From Microcaldota archaeon (GTDB lineage: Archaea > Micrarchaeota > Micrarchaeia > Micrarchaeales > Micrarchaeaceae), in assembly GCA_021834865.1 (NCBI GenBank), contig JAKBRD010000034.1, positions 1 to 8,673 on the forward strand: a DNA stretch of 8,673 nucleotides, given 5' to 3'. The position numbers and the translations under genes were made by a program. Positions 1 to 5,596 of this stretch are shown in pieces. Each line of letters begins with the position of its first letter. Positions within the stretch are counted from its first letter, which is position 1. The notes beneath the pieces were generated by a model that had not been told where the DNA came from, did no database searches, and was given only the letters and a program-made list of their open reading frames with translations.

Positions 1-463
1 CTATGCTTACTTCGTTTCCTTTAGTCTCTTCGGACTTTTCGACGTCGATTTTGAGCGTGCCGTTTTCCATCTTCGCCTTGGCGCTCTTCGGTTTTATCTT
101 CTCCGGCAGCGGTATGCTCCTGTAGTAGCCCATCTGAGCCCTTTCCTTCGAATAATAGCCGCCCCTGCGCTCCTCCTTTTCCTCGTTCTTTTCGGCTCTT
201 ACCTCTATGTTGTCACCCAGCACTTTCAGTTTTATGTCCTTTTTGTCGATCCCTGGCAGGTCTATCTTTATTGTATATGAATCTCCGTTGTCTATGATGT
301 CTGCATCAGGTGTTTTGTAGCTGGAAAAGTAATTGTTCAGCAGCTTGTACGGCATCTTCATCGCGTAGTCGAAAAAGTCATCCATCCTGTCCAGCGCCTC
401 AAAGGGCCTGTAGATGTCTAGTCTCCTTTCCTTTTCATTCCTGGTCTTTTCGTCCTTCTCCAT
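1..463 (-). CDS. Small heat-shock protein, Hsp20/alpha-crystallin family (3' end cut by window edge)
   Basis: This is an ATP-independent holdase chaperone of the cytoplasm that keeps unfolded proteins soluble for the DnaK system. I translated it by hand from the ATG at 463-461; 154 codons are visible and no stop is reached before base 1. Residues 1-50 are a charged N-terminal arm with an aromatic patch (FFDYAMKMPYKLLNNYF). The alpha-crystallin domain spans about 52-142, with the family's DLPG turn at 68-71 followed by KKDIKLKV, and the A-x-x-x-NG-x-L signature near 130-137 (AKMENGTLKI). The visible length nearly equals a full archaeal Hsp20 (about 150-170 residues), so only a few C-terminal residues should be missing. 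The start is supported by GGTGA at 472-468, four bases upstream. It is divergent from a winged-helix gene and leads a chaperone island. The family call is secure; paralogue identity is not. Confidence 0.93.
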   Translation of the reverse strand, partial: MEKDEKTRNEKERRLDIYRPFEALDRMDDFFDYAMKMPYKLLNNYFSSYKTPDADIIDNGDSYTIKIDLPGIDKKDIKLKVLGDNIEVRAEKNEEKEERRGGYYSKERAQMGYYRSIPLPEKIKPKSAKAKMENGTLKIDVEKSEETKGNEVSI

Positions 464-467
464 TTTC

Positions 468-472
468 TCACC
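468..472 (-). promoter_or_regulatory. Shine-Dalgarno site of hsp20
   Basis: The minus strand reads GGTGA, four bases before the ATG at 463. This matches the archaeal anti-Shine-Dalgarno and fixes the start. Confidence 0.75.
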
Positions 473-499
473 TTTTGTCAATTTTTATTTGACATATCC

Positions 500-514
500 A
501 ATTATATTATAATT
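500..514 (-). promoter_or_regulatory. hsp20 TATA region with overlapping inverted repeat
   Basis: A run of A/T (AATTATATTATAATT) lies about 40 bases before the hsp20 start, so a TATA-directed start would fall near 475-482, just ahead of the ribosome site. The same 15 bases form a perfect inverted repeat with 7-base arms around one central T. Pure A/T makes such symmetry easier by chance, so the operator reading is tentative. The promoter reading rests on position and composition. Confidence 0.45.
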
Positions 515-523
515 AAACCGAAA

Positions 524-535
524 ATTATTTATATC
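524..535 (+). promoter_or_regulatory. TATA box of the winged-helix/grpE operon
   Basis: TTATTTATAT is centred near 530, about 35 bases before the ATG at 565. The expected transcript start near 555-558 leaves a leader of fewer than 10 bases, typical of near-leaderless archaeal operon-first genes. This favours the ATG at 565 over the TTG at 538, which would lie upstream of the transcript start. Confidence 0.55.
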
Positions 536-564
536 TTTTGTTTCATAAATTTATCTGCGATTGC

Positions 565-1017
565 ATGCGGATAGTTATAAAGAGTGTTGAAAGAGCTTCA
601 AACAAGACCCCTACGGGATTTGTGAAATGGCTCTGCGAGGTCTTGGACCTGGCAGAGAACAACGAAAGCGCCAAAGCCCTTGATCAGCAGATACTGGAAA
701 AGCTAATAGTGGCGTCAAGGCTTAACACAGGGATAACAAGCTCAGAGATAGGAAAGAAGGAGGGAGTAGCCAGGAGCACAGTCATATACCATCTCAATAG
801 GCTGATAAACAGCGGGCTCGTCACGAAAAAAGGGAGAAAATACTATCTGCGGGCTATAGATGTGGCATCAACCATAAAGGAAATAGAATATGACATAGAC
901 AGGGAGTTTTCAAGGATGCACGATGCGGCGCAAGAATTTGACCGCATGCTCATGGAGCAAATGCGCGAAATGCAATCAAAGAAAAAAATGCAAAAAGGTG
1001 AATCAGGGAATGACTGA
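565..1017 (+). CDS. Winged-helix (ArsR-like) DNA-binding protein, candidate heat-shock regulator
   Basis: A 150-residue protein with a winged helix-turn-helix at about 41-97. ITSSEIGKKEGVARSTVIYHL contains the turn and recognition helix, NRLINSGLVTKKG is the next helix and wing, and RKYYLRA is the closing strand. After it comes a charged helix rich in E, M and K (about 100-143) that could pair as a coiled coil in a dimer. The family normally binds DNA as dimers and often represses. I chose the ATG at 565 because the upstream TATA box predicts a transcript start near 555; a TTG at 538 would add nine residues. It is divergent from hsp20, and its last 8 bases overlap the start of grpE, so the two are co-transcribed and probably translationally coupled. 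I infer a role in regulating this chaperone island from position alone; it is not a recognisable Phr or HrcA by name. Confidence 0.8.
   Translation: MRIVIKSVERASNKTPTGFVKWLCEVLDLAENNESAKALDQQILEKLIVASRLNTGITSSEIGKKEGVARSTVIYHLNRLINSGLVTKKGRKYYLRAIDVASTIKEIEYDIDREFSRMHDAAQEFDRMLMEQMREMQSKKKMQKGESGND
997..1001 (+). promoter_or_regulatory. Shine-Dalgarno site of grpE inside the upstream gene
   Basis: GGTGA lies eight bases before the ATG at 1010, within the last codons of the winged-helix gene. It decides the grpE start in favour of 1010 rather than the in-frame ATG at 923, which has Cys-rich, non-GrpE sequence after it. Confidence 0.75.
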
Positions 1018-1600
1018 TGAAAAAAATGGCAAGGAAAACGTCAACGCCCCCGACAAGGATGCAGACAACTCTTCGACAAAAGGGAAAGATGCCGTGACAA
1101 AAGCGGAATACGATGAGCTCAAGGAAAGGATGCTTCGCTTGGCGGCCGAATTTGACAACTACAAGAAGCGCTCCTCTGCCGAAGTGGCCAACGCAAAGAA
1201 CGTGGGAAAAGCAGAGATGCTGAAGAGAATGCTCCCGGTTCTTGACGAATTCGAACTGGCAATGATATCTTCTGCTAAAAGCCAGGATGAAAACCTTTCG
1301 AAAGGTGTTAAAATGGTATACGCCAACATGATGGACGCATTGAGGGCCGAAGGGCTTAGCGAATTGGAGCCGAATGGCAAATACGATCCGTACACAGACG
1401 AGATAATAATGGCAAGGGAAACAGACAAGGAGCCAGGCACCGTTCTGGAAGTACTGAAGAAAGGCTACAAAATGAACGGCATATTGGTGAGGCCTGCTTC
1501 TGTGATAATATCAAAAGAGCCTGAAGCCAAGCCAAATGGTGCACATGTGGAATCTCATGAAGCACAAAAGAATAAGGAAAATGACAAAGAAGGCAAATGA
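1010..1600 (+). CDS. grpE: GrpE, nucleotide-exchange factor of DnaK
   Basis: GrpE forms a cytoplasmic dimer that releases ADP from DnaK and so sets the pace of the refolding cycle. The 196-residue protein matches the family in length. It has a charged, disordered N-terminus (1-30), a long dimer helix (about 31-65) with the hallmark LRLAAEFDNYKKR, the second helix LKRMLPVLDEFELAM (71-85), and a C-terminal beta domain from about 115. That domain carries the YDP motif (125-127) and the signature KKGYKMNGILVRPASVII at 150-167. The tail from 170 is polar and Lys/Glu-rich. The start at 1010 is backed by GGTGA upstream and overlaps the winged-helix gene by 8 bases. dnaK follows after a 57-base gap. 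GrpE is sporadic in archaea and occurs where a DnaK system is present, as here. Confidence 0.97.
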   Translation: MTDEKNGKENVNAPDKDADNSSTKGKDAVTKAEYDELKERMLRLAAEFDNYKKRSSAEVANAKNVGKAEMLKRMLPVLDEFELAMISSAKSQDENLSKGVKMVYANMMDALRAEGLSELEPNGKYDPYTDEIIMARETDKEPGTVLEVLKKGYKMNGILVRPASVIISKEPEAKPNGAHVESHEAQKNKENDKEGK

Positions 1601-1611
1601 AGAAATCCGAA

Positions 1612-1620
1612 TTTAAAATA
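1612..1620 (+). promoter_or_regulatory. Candidate TATA box of dnaK
   Basis: TTTAAAATA lies in the 57-base gap between grpE and dnaK. Its expected transcript start near 1641 leaves a short leader that still includes the ribosome site at 1646-1652. dnaK may therefore have its own promoter as well as read-through from grpE. The surrounding DNA is A-rich, so this is a moderate call. Confidence 0.4.
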
Positions 1621-1645
1621 ACAAAAAATGGAAAAAAAAACGCTA

Positions 1646-1652
1646 AAAGGTG
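1646..1652 (+). promoter_or_regulatory. Shine-Dalgarno site that decides the dnaK start
   Basis: AAAGGTG lies five bases before the ATG at 1658. The alternative in-frame ATG at 1628 has only poly-A-like sequence before it and would add ten residues ahead of the conserved [10 protein letters not shown] start. Confidence 0.75.
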
Positions 1653-1657
1653 TAAAA

Positions 1658-3520
1658 ATGAAAATAATAGGAATAGATCTTGGAACATCCAACTCTGCTG
1701 CGGCTGTGCTTGAAGGCGGAAGGCCTACAATAGTTCCCAGCAGCGAGGGGGCTTCGCTATACGGTAAGGCATTCCCCAGCTATGTGGCCTTTACTAAGGA
1801 CGGCCAGCGCCTGGTCGGGGAACCTGCAAGGAGGCAGGCCGTTGCGAATCCTGAAGGCACTGTAACTGCGTTCAAGAGGAAGATGGGTAGCGATTACGTA
1901 TACAAAATATATGGAAAAGACTACAAGCCGCAGGAGCTTTCGGCTTTGCTGCTGCAGAAAATAAAGAAGGACGCCGAAGCGTTCTTGGGCGAAGAGGTAA
2001 AGAAGGCCGTTATAACTGTGCCTGCATACTTCAACGACAACCAGAGGCAGGCGACCAAAGATGCTGGTGCCATAGCAGGGCTAGAGGTGGTGAGGCTTGT
2101 CAATGAGCCGACCGCGGCGTGCTTGGCATACGGGCTCGACAAGGCCGACAAGGAGATGAAGATTTTGGTATACGACCTCGGCGGCGGAACTCTTGACGTT
2201 ACTATAATGGAATTCGGAAACGGCGTTTTTGAAGTCAAGTCGACAAGCGGAGACACCCAGCTAGGCGGAACAGACATGGACAATGCAATTGTCGAATTCC
2301 TAAAATCCGAGGTTAAAAACCAGTCCGGAGTGGACATAAGCAACGACATGCAGGCAATGCAGAGGCTCAGGGAAGCAGGGGAAAAGGCTAAGATTGAACT
2401 GTCTACAGTACTCACTACCGAAGTCAACCTTCCATTCCTTACGCAGAAGAATGGCCAGCCAGTGAACTTTACATACCAGTTCACCAGGGCCAAGCTCGAA
2501 AGCCTTGTAGTGCCGATAATAGAGAGGTCGACAAAACCTGTAATGCAGGCATTGAAAGACGCAAAGCTTGAGCCAAACGCCTTGGACAAGGTTATACTTG
2601 TCGGCGGCCCTACAAGAATGCCGATAGTGCAGAGATATGTGGAGCAGCTCCTAGGAAAGAAAATAGAAAGGGGAGTAGATCCAATGGAAGCAGTGGCGCT
2701 TGGTGCTGCAATACAAGCTGGAGTCCTTACCGGAGAAGTAAAAGACATACTTCTGCTCGATGTAACGCCACTAACGCTAAGCATAGAGACATTGGGCGGG
2801 GTTGCGACTCCAATAATAGACAGGAACACCACAATACCTGTCAAGAAATCTCAGATATTCAGCACAGCTGCAGACTTCCAGACTAGCGTTGACATACACG
2901 TTGTGCAGGGAGAGCGTGCGCTTGCCAAGGACAACATAGACTTGGGCAAATTTACGCTGACTGGCATACCTCCTTCAAGGCGTGGGGTGCCGCAGATAGA
3001 GGTCACGTTCGACATAGACGCGAACGGAATACTGCACGTAACTGCCACGGACAAGGCCACCGGAAAGGCCCAGAGCATGGACATCGTAGCACCGCACAAG
3101 ATGAACAAGGAAGACATAGAAAAGAAAATGAACGAAGCAAAGCAGTACGAGGAGCAGGACAAGAAGCTCAGGGAGCAGATAGAGATAAAGAACAGCGCAG
3201 AATCTCTTGTGTTCACGGCCGAGCATACATTGGAGGAGTTCAAGGACAAGGTAAAAGATGAACAGAAAGACAAGGTAAACAAGGCCAAGGCCGCGCTGGA
3301 AGATGTCCTGAAAACCGACAACTACGACGAAATAAAGGCAAAGACAGAAGACCTGAAGAAGGCACTTGAAGAGATAGGCTCTTCGCTATACGGTGCAGCC
3401 TCGCAGGGCCAGCAAGAGGGAGGCCCTTCTGATGGAAATTCAGGACCAGATAACCAGCAGGGCAATGACGGAACCAACGATGGGGCCGGGCCCACTGATG
3501 CGGATTTCAAGGTGAAATGA
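1658..3520 (+). CDS. dnaK: DnaK, Hsp70 molecular chaperone
   Basis: An ATP-driven cytoplasmic foldase that works with DnaJ and GrpE. The 620-residue protein has every Hsp70 landmark: phosphate-1 loop [10 protein letters not shown] (4-13), [11 protein letters not shown] (117-127), [11 protein letters not shown] (149-159), phosphate-2 loop [13 protein letters not shown] (171-183) and the adenosine motif VILVGGPTR (312-320). The hydrophobic linker is [10 protein letters not shown] (363-372). The substrate-binding beta domain runs to about 477 and a helical lid follows. The tail (about 581-616) is rich in G, Q, N and D and ends DADFKVK, without a eukaryotic EEVD end. After AFKRKMG (71-77) the protein goes almost straight to [17 protein letters not shown], so it lacks the roughly 25-residue insert of proteobacterial DnaK; this is the Gram-positive/archaeal type. 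GKAFPS (36-41) replaces the usual RTTPS. I chose the start at 1658 for its strong AAAGGTG site. Confidence 0.98.
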   Translation: MKIIGIDLGTSNSAAAVLEGGRPTIVPSSEGASLYGKAFPSYVAFTKDGQRLVGEPARRQAVANPEGTVTAFKRKMGSDYVYKIYGKDYKPQELSALLLQKIKKDAEAFLGEEVKKAVITVPAYFNDNQRQATKDAGAIAGLEVVRLVNEPTAACLAYGLDKADKEMKILVYDLGGGTLDVTIMEFGNGVFEVKSTSGDTQLGGTDMDNAIVEFLKSEVKNQSGVDISNDMQAMQRLREAGEKAKIELSTVLTTEVNLPFLTQKNGQPVNFTYQFTRAKLESLVVPIIERSTKPVMQALKDAKLEPNALDKVILVGGPTRMPIVQRYVEQLLGKKIERGVDPMEAVALGAAIQAGVLTGEVKDILLLDVTPLTLSIETLGGVATPIIDRNTTIPVKKSQIFSTAADFQTSVDIHVVQGERALAKDNIDLGKFTLTGIPPSRRGVPQIEVTFDIDANGILHVTATDKATGKAQSMDIVAPHKMNKEDIEKKMNEAKQYEEQDKKLREQIEIKNSAESLVFTAEHTLEEFKDKVKDEQKDKVNKAKAALEDVLKTDNYDEIKAKTEDLKKALEEIGSSLYGAASQGQQEGGPSDGNSGPDNQQGNDGTNDGAGPTDADFKVK

Positions 3521-3536
3521 ACGGCAGAGAGCAAAA

Positions 3537-3555
3537 CATGGGCTTTATGCCCATG
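3537..3555. repeat. Perfect inverted repeat between dnaK and the dnaJ TATA box
   Basis: CATGGGC TTTAT GCCCATG has 7-base perfect arms and a 5-base loop, starting 16 bases after the dnaK stop and ending 8 bases before the dnaJ TATA box. It could be an operator just upstream of the promoter or a 3'-end hairpin of the dnaK transcript. No T-run follows, so I prefer a regulatory role over termination. Confidence 0.6.
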
Positions 3556-3563
3556 CAAAAATG

Positions 3564-3573
3564 TTTATAAATA
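3564..3573 (+). promoter_or_regulatory. TATA box of dnaJ
   Basis: TTTATAAATA is a near-ideal archaeal TATA box, 39 bases before the dnaJ ATG. The expected transcript start is near 3594, giving a leader of about 20 bases. The same ten bases recur at 4807-4816 before the next gene. Confidence 0.7.
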
Positions 3574-3612
3574 ACCTGCGCAAAATAAGAGAAACCTATC
3601 GGGTAGTGAGAA

Positions 3613-4746
3613 ATGGCAAAGGATTTTTACGACGTTCTTGGAGTAAAGAAGGGGGCCTCTCTAGATGAGATAAAGCAGGCTTACAGGAAGCTAGCACTGC
3701 AGTACCATCCCGACAGGAACAAGAGCAAGGAAGCGGAAGAAAAATTCAAGGAGATAAACGAAGCTTACGCTGTGCTTAGCAATCCTGAAAAGCGCAAGCA
3801 GTATGATGCGTATGGCCCTGACCAGTTCAACCAGCGTTTTTCAGAGGAGGACATATTCCGCGGGTTCGATTTCCAGAGCATATTCAGGAATATGGGTTTC
3901 GACGTGGGTGACCAGGGCTTTTCGGGCTTTGGCAGCATAGATGACATATTCGACAACCTGTTCAACCGGGGCTCACAATACGGGCAGGGCACTAGAGGCA
4001 ACGACATACTCGCAAGAGTAAGGCTCTCAATGCTTGAAGCAGTCAATGGGGCGACAAAGACATTGACAATAAAGCACATAGTACAGTGCGACAGATGCAA
4101 TGGCACTGGGGCAGAACCAGGCTCAAAAGTTATTGCATGCCCTACCTGCAACGGCAGGGGCCAGGTGGCAAATGCCAGAAGGACGCCATTCGGCGTCATG
4201 CAGACCATAACCACATGCCCTACCTGCGGAGGTTCGGGAAAGGTCCCGGAGAAAAAATGCAGGAAGTGCAGCGGAACCGGAAGGATACAGAAAGACGACA
4301 GCGTCGAAGTCGAAATTCCGAAGGGAGTAGACACAGGCACCAGGCTCAGGCTTAGGGGCCTAGGGGACTACGGCACGTCCAGGAGGGGGGACCTCTACAT
4401 AGACGTTGAAGTAGAGCCAGATCCGAGGTTCAAGCGCAAGGGCGACGACCTGGTAACTACGATACACGTGCCATTCTACACTGCGATATTGGGCGGCTCG
4501 ATAAATGCGCCCACCATAGACGGTTCAGAAAACATAAAGATAAGCCCAGGCACCCAGAGCGGCGACACTGTAGTAATAAAGGGCAAAGGCGTGCCACGAT
4601 TCAACAGGGTAGGAGTAGGAGACGAAATAATACGCATACAAGTCGATTTGCCCAAAAAGATGAGCCCTGAGCAGGAGGAGCTAATAAGAAAATACGCAGA
4701 AACGGAAGGCGACTCCTCAAACAAGAAGAAACGCTTCTGGAAATAA
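3613..4746 (+). CDS. dnaJ: DnaJ, Hsp40 co-chaperone (class I)
   Basis: DnaJ binds unfolded proteins, hands them to DnaK and triggers its ATPase. The 377-residue protein has the full class I layout. The J domain (4-68) carries the essential HPD at 32-34. A Gly/Phe region (about 84-120) includes the typical [12 protein letters not shown]. Four zinc-binding CxxCxGxG repeats lie at C159 (CDRCNGTG), C176 (CPTCNGRG), C202 (CPTCGGSG) and C216 (CRKCSGTG), followed by the two C-terminal beta domains with [11 protein letters not shown] and the GDLYIDVEV strand (about 244-267). The tail ends in KKKRFWK. The start at 3613 begins [11 protein letters not shown], as in most DnaJs. The upstream ribosome site is weak (GTGAG only two bases away, preceded by GGT). 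It follows dnaK by 92 bases and has its own TATA box, so it can be expressed separately. Confidence 0.98.
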   Translation: MAKDFYDVLGVKKGASLDEIKQAYRKLALQYHPDRNKSKEAEEKFKEINEAYAVLSNPEKRKQYDAYGPDQFNQRFSEEDIFRGFDFQSIFRNMGFDVGDQGFSGFGSIDDIFDNLFNRGSQYGQGTRGNDILARVRLSMLEAVNGATKTLTIKHIVQCDRCNGTGAEPGSKVIACPTCNGRGQVANARRTPFGVMQTITTCPTCGGSGKVPEKKCRKCSGTGRIQKDDSVEVEIPKGVDTGTRLRLRGLGDYGTSRRGDLYIDVEVEPDPRFKRKGDDLVTTIHVPFYTAILGGSINAPTIDGSENIKISPGTQSGDTVVIKGKGVPRFNRVGVGDEIIRIQVDLPKKMSPEQEELIRKYAETEGDSSNKKKRFWK

Positions 4747-4776
4747 AACCACAAATGCCGTACAGCAAGCAAATCC

Positions 4777-4803
4777 CAAAACATGCCGCTAAGTGGCAAC
4801 ATG
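4777..4803. repeat. CAAAACATG / inverted repeat / CATG element upstream of the coiled-coil gene
   Basis: CAAAACATG (4777-4785) is followed by a short imperfect hairpin, TGCCGC TAA GTGGCA (4784-4798, one G-T pair), and a second CATG (4800-4803), three bases before the TATA box. The same order (CAAAACATG, inverted repeat, CATG, TATA) precedes dnaJ at 3532-3573. It may be a shared operator. Confidence 0.45.
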
Positions 4804-4806
4804 CTA

Positions 4807-4816
4807 TTTATAAATA
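4807..4816 (+). promoter_or_regulatory. TATA box of the coiled-coil gene
   Basis: TTTATAAATA is identical to the dnaJ TATA box. The expected transcript start is near 4837, which leaves about 22 bases before the ATG at 4859. Confidence 0.7.
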
Positions 4817-4858
4817 TTTGAACAGGCCTATGGTAATTCCGTAACATAAGTGGTATTT

Positions 4859-5545
4859 ATGGTAGAAGCAACGAAGCCAAACGGGAATCAAAATATCCAG
4901 AAAGCACCTGTCGAGGTACAGGATAGCTCAAAAAGCAACACGTTAAACCTAAGCATAAAGGTGCAGAAAGAAAGCACAAAAGACATGAAGGCATCGATAA
5001 GTGCAGCAAGGGGAACCATACACGCTATTGTATACAACAACAGCAAAGAGAACAGGCAGACTTTTTCTGATCTGCTTAAGGCAGTATCCGAAACTGACAG
5101 CCTAAAGCTCATAAAATCAGCAAAGAGAACAATAAAGCACGAGTTCAAAGGCATATACAAGCAGTTCTCAAAGGAAAGCCCTGGAGAGCGTGTAGAACAC
5201 ATGAAAAAGCTTTATGGCTACACATTCAGCATGCTAGAATCGTTAAGGTCAAACAAGGCTTTTAAGGTGCTTAACGATATGGATACAAGGTTGGCAAAAT
5301 CAAAATTCAGGGCTTACAAGAAGATGAACTACCACACGAATGAGGCGGAAGCAGAATTGGAAAGTTCGCTAAAAAACCTCATGAGAATGGAAAAGCGCCT
5401 TGACAGGAAGGTCCGCAGGCGCACAAATAAGCTCGCTGCTGCCAAAGCGGATCTCTCAAACGCCGGGAAAGAGATAAAGGACCTGAATTCGCAAAAGAAA
5501 AAGCTGGAGAGATATTCGCAGCCGGATTCATATCTGAGAAAGTGA
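4859..5545 (+). CDS. Unrecognised lysine-rich, probably coiled-coil protein
   Basis: I do not recognise this 228-residue protein. It has no Cys or Trp, no signal peptide and no membrane segment, so it is likely cytoplasmic. Residues 1-45 are polar and probably disordered. About 46-160 looks helical, with scattered aromatics (FKGIYKQF, KLYGYTFSML). From about 160 to 218 it is a strongly charged helix with heptad-like leucines and a basic block, KRLDRKVRRRTNK (179-191), that could contact nucleic acid or form a coiled coil. I use the ATG at 4859; a GTG at 4850 would add three residues. The weak AAGTGGT just upstream is the only ribosome-site candidate. It has its own promoter, whose TATA box and upstream motif copy those of dnaJ, so a stress-linked role is possible but is inference. 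It converges with the aldehyde dehydrogenase gene, 12 bases away. Confidence 0.8.
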   Translation: MVEATKPNGNQNIQKAPVEVQDSSKSNTLNLSIKVQKESTKDMKASISAARGTIHAIVYNNSKENRQTFSDLLKAVSETDSLKLIKSAKRTIKHEFKGIYKQFSKESPGERVEHMKKLYGYTFSMLESLRSNKAFKVLNDMDTRLAKSKFRAYKKMNYHTNEAEAELESSLKNLMRMEKRLDRKVRRRTNKLAAAKADLSNAGKEIKDLNSQKKKLERYSQPDSYLRK

Positions 5546-5547
5546 AT

Positions 5548-5596
5548 CGGATACCTGCTATTCTTCGGAATAATCCGTGTATACATTTTTCCTTTT
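5548..5596 (+). terminator. Hairpin with C(UUCG)G loop and T-runs after the coiled-coil gene
   Basis: Three bases after the stop codon, CGGAT (5548-5552) pairs with ATCCG (5573-5577) around an inner stem, TATTC TTCG GAATA (5559-5572), capped by a C(UUCG)G tetraloop. Six unpaired bases sit on the left side. T5 (5586-5590) and T4 (5593-5596) follow. Archaeal termination depends mainly on T-runs, so the hairpin may only protect the 3' end. The inner stem also encodes the end of the convergent aldehyde dehydrogenase. Confidence 0.4.

Noticed and set aside
310..492. Short plus-strand open frame opposite hsp20
   Set aside because: Ser/Pro-rich shadow of the real hsp20 gene; no promoter or ribosome site.
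538..564. TTG start adding nine residues to the winged-helix protein
   Set aside because: It lies upstream of the transcript start predicted from the TATA box and has no ribosome site; the ATG at 565 fits better.
923..1009. Extended grpE start at 923
   Set aside because: The extra 29 residues are Cys/Lys-rich and unlike GrpE, and they are the out-of-frame reading of the winged-helix gene. GGTGA supports 1010.
1628..1657. dnaK start at 1628
   Set aside because: No ribosome site precedes it, while AAAGGTG sits just before 1658 and the conserved protein begins there.
1921..2844. Long open frame antisense to dnaK (307 codons), plus another at 2851-3321
   Set aside because: Antisense open frames across dnaK are a well-known effect of its codon use; the translations are Ser-rich with no domain.
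3398..3499. G/Q/N/D-rich repetitive stretch at the dnaK 3' end as a DNA repeat
   Set aside because: It is the usual low-complexity C-terminal tail of DnaK; no exact tandem unit is present.
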